The position numbers and the translations under genes are program-made. A stretch of 64,000 bases of DNA from Cristatella mucedo (Eukaryota > Bryozoa > Phylactolaemata > Cristatellidae). The notes beneath the pieces are model-generated. The model did not search any database. It was not told the origin of the DNA and saw only the letters and a list, made by a program, of their open reading frames with translations. Location: assembly GCA_009760855.2 (NCBI GenBank), contig WPIO01000023.1, positions 4,427,501 to 4,491,500 on the forward strand, given 5' to 3'. The number at the start of each line of letters is the position of its first letter. Within the stretch, counting starts at the first letter, position 1. Shown one piece after another: positions 1 through 12,902 of the stretch.

Positions 1-12
1 CTAGATGCAGAG

Positions 13-190
13 CAAGGCTGGAAAGGGTAGATCGATATATAGGGCTGAGGGTCAACGGCACAGGAATAAAAGCCCCAAGACTGTGTTTAGTGATAACATC
101 AGCTTGGGGGAGAGTATATGTGGTGAAATGATTGGGGGCCAAAGACAGAACCATATAGGAACCTTTTAGGTATCATATACTTTAAGGGCT
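13..190 (-). mobile_element. Decayed LINE fragment (CR1/L2-type)
   Basis: Read on the minus strand, this stretch resembles the part of the main LINE around the catalytic motif (compare 42300-42420), with many changes and small gaps. Nothing else is visible at the left edge. Confidence 0.45.
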
Positions 191-214
191 TTCCACATGA
201 ACGACATTTACATC

Positions 215-960
215 TACATTCAGATAAAGATACCACGTCTAAGTTGATCCATGCATTTGTGACATCCCGACTTGAGTTCTGTAACTAACTGCTTGCTGGC
301 CTACCGGCAAGTGCAATCAGGCGATTACAGCTGGTGCAAACCTCTGCTGCTAGGCTTGTCTGTCGTGAGCGTCGCAGTTGCCACATCACACCACTTCTCG
401 CCGACCGGCACTGGCTACCAGTCAAGCAGCGGATCGAATTCAAGGTTTTGTCGCTCACTTTTAGGTTCCTTCATTCTTTGGCTCCAGCCTATCTCTCAGA
501 TCTACTCCCCCACCAGGCCAAGCATCGTACCACCTGCTTTTCGGAATCTAACAGTCTAGAAATACCGCGTACAAACCTTAAATCCTTTGGAGACCGTGCA
601 TTTAGTTCGTATGCTCCCAAAGCCTGGAACTCCCTCCCGACCTGGGTCAGAACATCCCCTGACCTGACCACATTTAAAAAGAACATAAAAACACCTATTT
701 AGGACAGCATTTAGTGGGTCCCTGTGATTCGTCCTTCACGTGCTTATGCGTGCTGGCACTGTGCATGCTGCCACTAACCACATTTGCATGCTGACCCTGT
801 GCATGTTACCCCTAACCATGTTATTCATTTTGTTTGTTTATCAAGCATGATTTTATTCACCGTTCAATTGCATTTCCCTTTGCAGCAAATGTAAAGCGCC
901 TAGAGAGAGATTAAGTTCTCTGAGGGCGCTTTATCAAGTGCAATATTATTACTATTATTA
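215..960 (+). mobile_element. LINE 3' fragment, main family
   Basis: This plus-strand 3' end covers the C-terminal part of the reverse transcriptase ORF (RLVCRERRSCHITPLLADRHW and later segments), the 3' UTR, the terminal stem-loop and an ATT-repeat tail. Frame is lost near the start and again near 700. It is moderately young. Confidence 0.85.
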
Positions 961-1031
961 TTGAAGTGCCTAGAAAGAGATTTGAGTTCTCTAAGGGTGC
1001 TTTATCGAGGGTACTATTATTATTATTATTA
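961..1031 (+). mobile_element. Second LINE tail directly after the first
   Basis: A further copy of the terminal stem-loop and ATT repeats follows the preceding copy without other LINE sequence. It may be a very short 5'-truncated insertion or a tail duplication. Confidence 0.55.
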
Positions 1032-1494
1032 CAATTACCTTCTAATGCAAGGCGGTAGAGAGTGAGTCCTAACTTTTTGGTGGCCTTTGTGAGCCTGTGT
1101 TTAGTGTTCCTAGCTTTCTTTTAAGTCATCCGTGAACGGGCGTCTGGGCGCTGAGGTGCAAACTCATCGACGACTAGCATCGTGATGATGTAGCATTTCA
1201 TCCAGGAGGGAAGGTCTGAAGGAGGGTCACGCAGACTGGCAGAGGATGCGAGTCTGCTGCTGAGAGCAAAAATGTCAAAATACTTAAGGTTTCTTGACTC
1301 ACGTGTAATTCTGGAGGCCAAAACAAAAACGCATCGTAACTGAAATCCACATTTAATCATACGTTCAGAAAGGGGTGACAACAGGAGTCGATAGGTACAA
1401 TTGCAAGAGGAAATCTGGTCAAGGTTGTGGCCTTTTATCTGTGTAGGGTCTTGAACGTGAGCAATGAGGCAGAAATAATAATAACAACAAAATA

Positions 1495-1650
1495 ATATAT
1501 ATATATAATTCATTTGTATTGCATCCTAAGAGAACTTATTCTCTATTCAGGCGCTCCACATAGGCCATGGGGCTCGATCCCACGACCTCGGCCAGACCTT
1601 GGTCAGGGCGAGCACCTGAATCACAGGGCCAAACCAGCGTAGCAAATACA
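1495..1650 (-). mobile_element. tRNA-headed SINE with LINE-like tail (SINE family 2)
   Basis: On the minus strand the element has a tRNA-like B box (GGATCGAGCCCC), then a tail containing an AGAGA-loop-TCTCT stem like the end of the main LINE, and ends in TA repeats. Similar copies are at 50940-51065 and 55185-55330. Confidence 0.6.
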
Positions 1651-1896
1651 CTTGTATAGGCCCCTAAGAGAACTTACTCTCTTTCTGGGCACATAAGCGA
1701 TGCTGCAAAGGAAGCGTGATCAAATGTCTCGAGTGCATGCACATTGTCAACGTGTAAATATGGTTGGTGGTAACATACACAGTGCAAGCATGCAGGAGCA
1801 TACAAAGGGCCAATCACAAGGACCCACCAATTGCTTTGAGAAACAGGGTGCATGTTAAGCTTCTTATATGTCAAGTCAGGGGATGTCGTGATACCA

Positions 1897-3414
1897 AACT
1901 CGTATATCGAAACCTCACACCTTGCTAGTAAGTTCCAGTCTGGCTTTAGAGCTAATCACTCCACAGAGTCAGCATTGCTTCGGGTATACAACGACCTACT
2001 TAGGAATGCAGACATGGGTAGAGTGTCTTCTTGTTTTGCTCGATCTTTCGGCAGCTTTTGATACCATCGATCACAAAGTACTTCTAGAGCGCCTCTCATC
2101 TCGCCTGGGCATCACTGGCACTGCTCTGCAGTGGTTCAGGTCCTATCTCAGTGGGAGACTCCAGAGTGTTGACGTGAATGGACAAAGATCATCTGAAGTA
2201 CCTCTAAAATATGGAGTACCTCAGGGCTCTGTGCTAGGTCCGGTCCTTTTCACCGTTTATACTCTCCCTCTCGCTGATGTGATTGCCAAGCACAATCTAG
2301 GCTTTCACTTCTATGCGGATGACACTCAGTTGTACCTTTGCTTTGATCCCTCCCAGCCTTCGAGCACCTCAAATTCTCTCAACTCACTTGCTGCATGCAT
2401 TGATGACATCCGATCGTGGATGGCAGCAAATTTTCTAAAACTAAACGATGATAAAACTAACTTACTAGTTATGGGCAAACCTAGTGTGATTCAGAAATTG
2501 GAAAGGCTGACTTTCAAAATTGGCTCTGCCAGCATATCTCCAGTTGCATCAGCTCGAAATCTAGGTGTCATATTCCAAAGCGACCTCTCGTTAGACGACC
2601 ACATCAGCTCCACAGTCAAATCAGCCTATTTTCAGCTTCATAACATTGCTAAAATTAGGGCTTGTTTAGATAAGGATACCACGTCCAAGTTGGTCCATGC
2701 ATTCGTGACATCTCGTCTCGACTTCTGCAACTCACTGCTTACTGGCCTACCAGCATGTGCGATCAGGCGATTGCAGCTGGTGCAAAACTCTGCAGCTAGG
2801 CTTGTCTGTCGTGAGCGTCGCAGTTGCCACATTACTCCACTTCTCGCCGACCTGCACTGGTTACCAGTCAAGCAACGGATTGACTTCAAGGTTTTGTCGC
2901 TCACTTTTAGGTCTCTTCATTCTATGGCTCCAGCCTATCTTTCAGATATACTACCCCATCAGGCAAAGCATCGTATCACTCGCTTTTCGGAATCCAACAG
3001 TCTAGAAATACCTCGTACAAACCTTAAATCCTTTGGAGACCGTGCATTTAGTTCGTATCCTCCCAAAGCCTGGAACTCCCTCCCGACCTGCATCAGAACA
3101 TCCCCTGACCTGACCACATTTAAAAGAAACTTAAAAACATACCTATTTAGGACAGCATTTAGTGGGTCCTTGTGATTCGTCCTCGATGTGCTTATGCGTG
3201 CTGACACTGTTCATGCTGCCACTAACCACATTTGCATGCTGACCCAGTGCATGTAACCCCTAACCATGTTATTCATTTTGTTTGTTTTTCAAGCATGATT
3301 TTACTTACTATTCTATTGTGTATCACTTTGCAGCAAATGTAAAGCGCCTAGAAAGAGATTAAGTTCTCTGAGGGCGCTTTATCAAGTGCAATATTATTAT
3401 ATATTATTATTATT
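1897..3414 (+). mobile_element. Young LINE copy, 5'-truncated, with reverse transcriptase ORF
   Basis: The main open frame runs to TGA at 3173-3175 and encodes the palm and thumb of a non-LTR reverse transcriptase: SAAFDTIDHK, GVPQGSVLGPVLF and the catalytic FYADDTQLY. It is followed by a 3' UTR, a stem-loop (3341-3380) and ATT repeats. The frame upstream ([20 protein letters not shown]) is a different one; the break is near 2018-2046. Target duplication ATACCA stands at 1891-1896 and 3415-3420. No endonuclease region remains. The closest type is CR1/L2. Confidence 0.9.
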
Positions 3415-3962
3415 ATACCAGTTTAGAGTTAGTTCCCAGCATACATACTGAAGGTACGGTCACCAAAGGATTTGCGGTTAGTTCGAGGCACTGCTCAAGG
3501 ATTTGAGTCAGAAAAGCAAGTGGTAACATGTCTAGACTGGTTTAGGAGTAGTTCTGGTAGGCAAGCTTGAGCCAGAGAATGAAGGGTCCTTACAGTGAGT
3601 GACAAAACATTAAAGTTGATAAGCTGATTGATTGGGAGCCAGTGCAGGTCGGCGAGAAGTGGTGTGATGTGGCACTTGCCGCGTATGACAGACAAGCCTA
3701 GCTGCAGAGCGTTAAACCAACTGCAAGCACCTGATTGCACAGGCCGGTAGACCAGCAAACAACAGAAGTCAAGACGGAATATCGGACCAATTTGAATACA
3801 GTTTAGGCAGAGCCGAATGTTAACAATTTTACGTAGCTAAAACTAAGCAGATTTGACTGTGGATTGTCGTCTAGTGATACGTCACTTTGTAACAAGACAC
3901 CCAGATTGCGTGCACATGCTACAAGGAAATATGCTAGCAGAGCCGATTTTGAGTGTTAACCT

Positions 3963-4339
3963 GGATGTGGAGACCGTGCATTTAGTTCGTATGCTCCCAA
4001 AGCATGGAACTCCCTCCCGACCTGGGTCAGAACATCCCCTGACTTGATCACATTTAAAAAGAACTTGAAACACCTATTTAGGACAGCATTTAGTGGGTCC
4101 CTGTGCTTCGTCCTTAATGTACTTACGCGTGCTGACACTGTGCATGCTGCCACTAACCACATTTGGATGCTGACCCTGTGCATGTCACCCCTAACCATGT
4201 TATTCATGTTGTTTGTTTATCAAGCATGATACTACTCACCATTCAATTGCATTTCCCTTTGCATCAAATGTAAAGCTCCTAGAAAGAGATTGAGTTCTCT
4301 GAGGGTGCTTTATCAAGTGCATTATTATTATTATTATTA
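3963..4339 (+). mobile_element. Short LINE insertion, main family
   Basis: Only the last part of the ORF, the 3' UTR and the tail are present. TAACCT is duplicated at 3957-3962 and 4340-4345, which marks a true insertion into the older minus-strand copy. Confidence 0.8.
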
Positions 4340-4846
4340 TAACCTTTCTAATTTCACAATCACACCCGGTTTGGCCACAACTAGTAAGTTGCTTTTATCA
4401 TTATTCAATTTGAGAAAGTTTGCTGCCATGGATGTCAGTAATATATGCAGCAAGGGAGTTGAGTGAATGTGACCAGCTGGAGGGCTGGGAAGGATCAAAG
4501 CATAGGTAAGACTCAAATGCAGGCATTTTGGAGCACACCTAATAAGATGGGCTATCAAAATAGATATTGAAATCACCTAGAATCAAAAAGGGGGATTCCT
4601 ACGAACAAGTACCAATCACCAGACACGTAATATGTGAGGCTTGCAGCCAGAGCTCAGCCGACAAGCACAACTAAAAATGCCATCATGCATATAAAGCATA
4701 AGCTACGGCAACGAAGAGTAGTTTTTTTTTTATAAAATGACAGCTAGGTTAGCACAGCTAGGATTAAGTACATGGCAGCGCTACCCCAAGAAGTAGCGCT
4801 GCAGTGATTCGTCAAGCAGCTGGGGGTTGTCTAGAAAAGCCCTCAC

Positions 4847-4929
4847 CGCTGAAGCGAGGCTCGCCACTGTCCTTTCTCATCAGCTGCTGGAAACCTGTCA
4901 ATGTTGTTCTGCACCTTCGTCTTGTAGTC
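4847..4929 (-). CDS. RANBP9/10: RANBP9/10 exon 7, linker before LisH
   Basis: The acceptor GTTGCAG precedes 4929 and the donor GTGAGG follows 4847. The 83 nt encode [14 protein letters not shown] and GQWRASLQ, matching the IDRFP-like linker upstream of the LisH motif in RANBP9. Two bases are left for the next exon, which should open LisH but was not found in the remaining 4.8 kb. Confidence 0.87.
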
Positions 4930-7900
4930 CTGCAACAAGCATCGCAATAAGACGATGCCACTTCAGTATACATGGCAAATATAGCTAGGATTGTTAAGCA
5001 GTATTAGATGCTGAGTTGTGGATTGTGAGTACAAACATATACGAGGCATCGCTCCTGACAGGCCAGTAGTGGGGTGGCCGTTCGACGATCCAATCGGTGA
5101 TGCCGTGCAAAATGAAAAATTACACGACTTCCATCGGCAAGCCCTCTGCTAATCCTCCAGGGTCGTGAAGGGTAACGCCACATCAATTCACCAGGCTCTG
5201 TCTCTTCTGCACCCACGTCTCCAGTACTTCCGTATTGTCACTGTCCATCGACGGCTCTCAGTGGACTCAAGTCTAATTGGATTCAATTTTGTTTTGCTGA
5301 ACATGCATCTATACAGACAAATGCTGGCTTGGTGTGTAATAGAAAAGACTCTGAAAACACGATATCACTTGATCTAAAGTGCATCGAGGTACCTAATCAA
5401 CGTATGCTAGCTGATGAAGATCCCCAACACATTGCTGACTTTGAGCTTTAAATTGTTATCTATGGGATGTCTGCTTGGCACATGTAAGCCTTTGTGGGAC
5501 CTGCTCGATGCTCGAAGGGTGCATGCTGTCCAACAATGTAGCCGGTTATGTCGAATATAATAACAGCCATGCCCCTACCAGCATTGCAAGATTCGGAATT
5601 TGTACATTCAATTTTCAGTTGCTTGAGGTAAACAATATCACATGCTGTATACAACCACTGAGTACCACATGCTCATTATTGCTCAATTCATGAGAAAAAG
5701 AGTTGGTGGACGAAGGTGAACACAGACACCAAGCAGCTTGCTTACTTTCATGTAGTCCTCAATATCAAATTTGAATTCGGTCTGCCCAAAGTTTGCCTCT
5801 ACGAGTTCCCCAGGCGTTTGAAGCCCGACTGTTGGGTACAGATTGCTCTGCAAAGAAGAGAGGACAAGAATCGGTCGAGCGCCAAAATTTCCTATCTGAT
5901 CAAAGCCAGGCTATTATTACAGCACGTGACAAAATAAAAATTTAACAAATTTACTCCAACTGCTGTGTTGTTGACACACCACGGCATTGCACAAGCAAAT
6001 TGCTACTAAACATGGCCGTAAGTAATCCATACAACCACCAAAAAATCCGGTAGACAACTGCCAAGTACCAGAAGCAAGCACCTAAGGTATATAACACGGT
6101 GCACAAAACGTCTATAATAACTATAATAACGACCCCATTTTGCATACACGTACGCATTAGTTTAGTAATATGCTCTGTAATATCTTTAGTAGCATCCTGT
6201 TTGGTCTGCAAGTGTAGAGTAGCTCCACGATGTAAGGTGCTTTCTTTGTTCCAAGGTGTGTGTGACTTTGGTTGCAGTGTATCCTATGGTGTGAGTTCTG
6301 TGTAAATGTGCAATTTGCATTCCTTTTAGGCTATGCGGCTCACTTCACAGCATATCATTTCTTAAAATACCTGTAAGCATTACGAATGAGCGTAGGCGTT
6401 CTACAGTGGGTGTACTAGTGTCGACTGCAAATGTAATTGAGTTTTTTTAAACCTTAATGCAATGGTTACTTTCACGTTCCTCCTACTTCATTGGGGCCAC
6501 AGCTCAATTTACTACTATGAGGCATATTAACAATTTTCACTGTCAGTCCACAAACAAACGCGTATGCTTTCGGTACGTATGGGTTTTGTATGACTTAGCC
6601 CTACCATGATTCTTAATGACCTCGCTTGTCAGTCCAGACATATAGGCCAGAAGCTTCCGTGCTATCTTGTCCTTGTAGCATTCCACTGTTTTTAATTTTG
6701 CTGATAAGTTTGACTAGTGCTGTAGGCCAAACACCCCTGCATTAGCCGCCGGTCGATATCACCTCATGAACGTTTTATGGGGTCAGATAAGGCGACTAAC
6801 TGGGCGAATGAATCAGCGCCACACCGGATTCGACACACAAATGATCCACTGCCTCCCCTACCTTACCCACTTCAATGTGCTTAGGGCGGTAAAGATCCCC
6901 CAAGCAGAGAATTTTCCCTTAGCAAACTTGTTTAACTCTATAAAGGTACACGTGTTGGTCCATATAGATCTACTGCAAAGCTCCACTACCTTTTGTGGCT
7001 AAGCAGCCCCAAAACCCTCAATGATTTCCTACCGAATTCCACCGTCGGTTGAATACAGTCCTACCGGTTATATCGCATCTTTTCTTTGGCTATTCCTCAC
7101 ACACCACATTACGCTAGCTAACATAGTGAAATTACTTTCATCGGTCCATAAAAAAAGAACTCCAATCGTTCTTTATCTAGTGGGCATGGTCGTGGGCCCA
7201 ATGAAAGTCGTCAGCTAAATGACTGGTGAGCTGACGCTTGCGATTTACAACCCAGCAGAAAAGGCCACTCCTAGCAAGCTTCCCACTTACTTTCTATATC
7301 TTTCTCTTTATCCCACTTACTTCACCAAAATCGATTCCTGTACATCTTTGTATGGCTGTGCAAGGTCTCGAAGTATCGCAGTTCTATTCTGAAGTGCTAC
7401 GATCTTTAATGAGTCGGTCATAAGTCGGGCAGAAGTGTTGCACAGCTGAGAAGATCCAGCTGCCGGATGCTCGAACCAGTCCCAATACATTTTTCATAGT
7501 ACTGTGCACAGAGAATTTGCTTATGCCAAGCCAAGCCATCGTCCAATCTCACGACTGCTATCGTCTTGGTGATGAAGCAGTGTCAGCAACCCCTTAATAT
7601 GGTCACTGCAGTGTTTATCACGCGGGTAGCTAGTTAGTAGCTCTATGGCCCAGCCTATCGCCTGATTTGAAACCCCATAGAACGACCACGAAGAGATATC
7701 GGCTGAGGCGGAGCGTTCGGCCTATGCAAGAAGCCGACCTTTATAGTAAAATATTGGGCTACATGGAATGTGCTGCAGCAAAAGAGACAGGGCACAAGCT
7801 TATGGCCTCAGTGCCTGGCCAGACAAAGGAGTCTATATAGAATCGTTAGTGAGATGATGTCACACTAAATGCATACATACGAAGAGCATTTGCTTATTTT

Positions 7901-10900
7901 TGGACTATCAATACGTATTTTCACGTGCTACAAATCACTTTAGTGTCCCTGGCATCCTATAAAATCTTCTTTTTACCAGAGCGAGTTAACTGGATAACTC
8001 CCTCACTAGTCGGGAGTTCCAGCAGTTTCCAGCAGTTGCAAGGCCTACTGCGAGGATTTTTTTACGCTCACTGTAAACGGTGCTCTTGTGCCACATCGCA
8101 ATGTGCAGAAATACGGCAAAGATTGACACAATAAATGTCGTTGCCCATGACATAAGGTGCTTGCTCTTCACGACCGAGGTCGTGGGTTCGAGTCCTGCAG
8201 TGGGCAATTCTTTATCGCCTGCTGAAAGCAGTTGTGATAGTCGTTAAGGCTCTTCTACTGCTACACAAATGAGGCTGTTGAATTAACTAATTAATTAACT
8301 TAAAAAAAATGCAAAGATACCCAGAAATATGGTACTACCTTTAAAATGGAGAATCTGCTAGATAACATGTCTTATTTCTGCATTTTTGCAACAAGTTTGT
8401 ACGTAGAACTTCTTCAGCATCCGAGAGGATGCTTCTGGATAACTCCCCCCCCCCCCCACTAGTCGAAGTTCCCAGATGCACCGGGTCTTTGAATTGTACT
8501 CTTGCCAGCCTGAATACTAAGAGGTGAGGAGTTTGAAAATTTGTGTGCATTTGAGTGTAAATCTTTATCTCGGCACTTGACACACGATGGTTATGAAGCA
8601 TATCAACAGAAAGGTTATAATATATACAACTTCAGCACGTGGAAGCAGATATAGAAAAATTCACACGGACGAATCAAAATCTGTGAAGAACACGTGGGTT
8701 TTAAGGTTTTTTCAATTTCGTCAAGTCAGGGGATGTCATGACATCAGTCGATAGTGAGTTCCACGCTTTGGGAGCACGTGCACTTTAGGCACGGTCTGAG
8801 AGGATTTGAGGTTATTAAGAAGCACAACTAAAACGAGCAGAGTCAGAAGAGCAGGCGGTATGAGGGGAATCATGACAAGTAGTATTTCACATGAGCTGGG
8901 CAGGAGCAAAATAATGAAGTGATATACAAGTGAGCAATAGAATCTTGAAATTGATGAGCAGTTTGATGGGGAGCCAGTGCACGTCGGAGATATGTGGCAT
9001 ATTGAGAAAACCGCCGGTTCTTGACAGACAAGCCTAGCTGACAAGTTTTGCACCACCAAATGCAAGTATCTTAAAACACAGGAAGGAAGAAGTGCGAGGA
9101 GAAACTTACTACATAAGTCTAGAAAAGATATCACAAATGCATGGACTGACTTAGCTGTTGTAATCTAAGCATGCTAGAATTTTTGTGATGCAATATAGCC
9201 GAGTTTGAGTGTGAAGATGATGTGGCCATCAAGCGATAGGATATATTGGAACAGAGCACCCATATTCCATGCAGGGGCTCCACTGGAGAATAAGCTATCT
9301 GTTTTCTGCGTTAAACTAGGTTTGTCCATAATTAATAGGTCGGTCTCATCGCTATTCAATCTGGGAATTTCGGGAATATAAGTTGTGACTAGAGTAAAGG
9401 GAATTAGAAGTACTGGAAGGCATGAGAGATGGATACAGCTGTGTATCATCTGTGAATGATAGAGAATGAAAGCCTAGATTGTGCTTGGTGATTATACCAG
9501 CAAGAAGGGGAGTACAGATTGTAAAAGAAGGGAATCTAGAACAGATCCCTAGAGTACTTTATAATTCAGAGGCTAAACAGATGACTAGTGGCCATTACAT
9601 ATACGCCCTAAAATCTCCCACTGTGATAGGACCAAAACTATTGCAGTGCCGGCGACGCCCAGGTGAGACGACAGACACGGCTTGCAAAGGCACCGCTGCC
9701 AGGAAAGTCCAGTCGTGCAGGGAACAACAAAGCTGCTTACAACAAAGAGGTTAGTTTTTCCGCATGAGGTTTTGCTAGGGCAAACGTAACAATTTTTCAG
9801 GCTTCTCATAAATGAGGCAGGTAAATATTAGAAAAAATAGATAGCAGACAATGAGCTGATCGAGGCAGCCAAACTAGGACCGATAACTGTAGGATCAGTG
9901 TTCTTTAGTTTCAGGAGGAAGATGTGTGGTAGACTGCAATCATCAGCCATAGGCTAATAGCACCCATTCAATTGGCAACAACAGCCTGCAGGGCTTTTGA
10001 CTGACAGAGTGACAGAGTGGAAAAAGCACTGATTTGCTGTAGTTGCACCGAGGTGCAGCCACCGAGTTTCCACAGACGCCTGCTAGCATCATAGTGGTCG
10101 TGAAAGTAAACGACACAATCACCGGCTTCTCAGTGCAGAGGAGTTAGCAGAGGCTGACGACAGCTGCTTTCCTTGAGTTCTGTGAGCCGATAGCTTGCGG
10201 CCTTTGCACTTGGACAGTAGAGCCAAGCTCTTCCCTCATCCACAAGACCAAGTGCACCAACTTCTACAGCCGAGCTTCTAGTGGGCTTGACACACTGGCT
10301 AGCTGCCCAAGCCAGCCTAACCGGCTGTTTCCACTGGGAATGCATGGGCAAGTATAGAGGTCACCGTGGCCGTTGGTTGCTAAACCGCAGTGGGAATGCC
10401 AGTGCTTGTTAATGCCAGTGGTTGCTAATGCCAACCTGCTGCCTTGCTTTCAGGCACGGCTAGCTAAGGCCACCTGGGTGGTCATATCCTTGCGGAAAGG
10501 CTTGCCAAGGTATATTGGTTGGCCTTCCATTTCTAGACAGAAGCAGTCTCATATAGTCAGCACTGAGTCGTGGACTTGACTCCTTCGGGCAATTGCCGGA
10601 GGAGCTCAGTTTATTTACTGCAAAGCAATGTTTTATGATAATAACTTCGGCATCTCTACACTTTTGCATTGCCCAATTCCTAGGTGGTGACACAAGCACA
10701 TGCCCCTGCAAAGATAACAAGAAAAGGGCATAAAAATGACCAATAAAGGAATCAAGGGATGTGGATTTATGGTATCCAATTGAGCCAGCCCCAAGAGCCG
10801 TCAAGATGCTGCCATTTTGCAGTGATCAATGAAACGACAGACAGCAGACTTTGTAAGACAGAATACATACCATAATTGGTTGATGAAAAGCACTGCTACA

Positions 10901-12835
10901 CTCACACAGATCAACAGGAGAATGTGGCAAGGACACTAAGAGCTGCTACTCTAGAAAAATGGAACTGTGACGACAGAGGGGCATTCAGCCCTTTTTAGGG
11001 CCGTGCCCAAGACCAGATCCTATAGCACTCTTTCACATGGTTAAGAGTGACATACAGTTTACCAACAGACTGCCTATTGGGCCACCAGAACATAAATCAC
11101 ACAAGGCCTCAAAGTTTTTCGCTAAGCAAATGCTTACCGGTAAGTCTCTGAATGCAACACCTGCAAATAAATGTCACATAGTAAATATAATGATGAAATA
11201 GAAAAGACGGTAACAAATTTGGAAGTGATCATTTACAGCTTTGCAGGCACAGCCTACAAGCTGTGACAGCTACCCTTATTGACAAGCACCATTCAGCCTC
11301 ACAGAACTCACCTAGGTTTATACCATTTTTGGTAAAAAAACAAACGTTGTCGATCATGTTCAGGCCACATCCAATAACATCGCCAGTAGTAAAAGTGGGT
11401 CCATACTCCTGCCCAGTGCCAGACGAACAGAAAGAATGACCATCATCTCCATGGTATCCATATGAATGCTTGTCCCAGCCTGGGCATTAAACCAAGGTAG
11501 GTTATCCGTGTCACATCAGAACAAACCAGTGAGAGTCCTTACAATGGTGGCAGTGGTCCCCCAAGCAGAAACAACAAGCAGCCGGCAGCAGTAGCATTTA
11601 GGCAAGTCACTGTTGCGATGATACCTGGCAAACGATTTGTGTTCACGCCTTGTGCTGAAAGGCCAATTCCCATGTATCTACAATAAAAATGGCACCCGGT
11701 TACTAGGCTAATATATCCGCACGGCAGTGAAGGCTCTCCAGAAAGCAATTACAAAAAGAAAAATACTTTCAGAAAGTAATTTTCTCCATAGGAAAAAAAT
11801 GATAGCTGCTCCTACCAGGTAGATTAGTTCAGTGCAAAGCAGGAAATTCAATTTTGTTTGCCGAAAGATAAGCATAGACACGAGAAATGCTTGTATTAGC
11901 ATGATCTGAGTACAATAATAGCACATAATAAAAAGATATTTGCATAGCCCCCAAAATAATCAAATCTCTTTCTAGGCACTTTACATGAGCTGTGATGGAG
12001 GTATATCAACTGGTTACTGATAACATTCAGTGTCAGCACACATAAAGACACGAAGGACCCAGCAAATGCAGAGCCCAAGCAACCCAGTAAATGCTGAGAG
12101 GAACAAGTGAGTTTTTGCTGTCGTCAAGCCAGCAGAAGTCAGTCGGGAGTGAGTTCCAGGCTTCGGGAGCATACGAAAAGGATTTGAGCATGATTCAAGG
12201 CACAGCTAAAGACTCGAAAGTAGTTCGGATAGGTAGGCTGGAGCAAGAGAATGAAGAAACCTAAAAGTGAGTGACAAAACCTTAAAGCCGGTACACTGCT
12301 CGATGGGCAGCCAATATGGGTCAGTGAGAAGTTGCGTGGCAACTTCGACGGTGACAACAGCCACGCCTAGCTACAAGAGTTTTGCCCCTACTGTAAGCAC
12401 CTAACTGCACTGACAGGAAGATCAGCCAGTATAGTGAGTTATAAAAGTCGAGATGGAATGCCCAAATACTCGGACCAACTTGGATGCGGATCCCTGTCTA
12501 AGGAGGCCCGAAGTTTTGCAATGATACGTCAAGTGAAAGTATGCAGACTTGACTGTGGTAATGATGTAGCTGCTTTATGATAGGTCACTATGGAACAGGA
12601 TACATAGATTGTGTGCAGATGCTACAGAAAGTACGATGTCCAGGCCTATTTGGATGAGTAGGCGTTCCGAAAACTGAGTATCCACTAGGCTTGCCCATAA
12701 CTAGTAAGCTGATTCGACAATACATACAGCAAGAGAGTTAAGAGTTCAATCTGCTGGAAGGCAGGGAAGGATCAAATAGCAGGTACAGCTGTGTGTCATG
12801 TGCATAAAAATGAAAGTCTAGATTGTGCTGGAACG

Positions 12836-12902
<67 letters not shown>

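Larger units (their letters stand above)
1651..4580 (-). mobile_element. Older LINE copy broken into three pieces by two antisense insertions
   Basis: Minus-strand LINE sequence is found at 1651-1896, 3421-3956 and 4346-4580. Read in that order the pieces run continuously through the family's 3' UTR and ORF end (LTVRTLHSLA, then LKIGSASI, then MAANFLKLNNDKSNLLV). The interruptions are plus-strand copies of the same family at 1897-3414 and 3963-4339, each flanked by a short duplication of this element's sequence. Confidence 0.75.
5848..11137. other. RANBP9/10 intron 5 with transposon remains
   Basis: Apart from the Tc1-like relic, the SINE and the decayed LINE listed separately, the DNA at 5850-7540 and 9700-11137 shows no recognisable feature. 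Short open frames there have no family resemblance. Confidence 0.5.
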
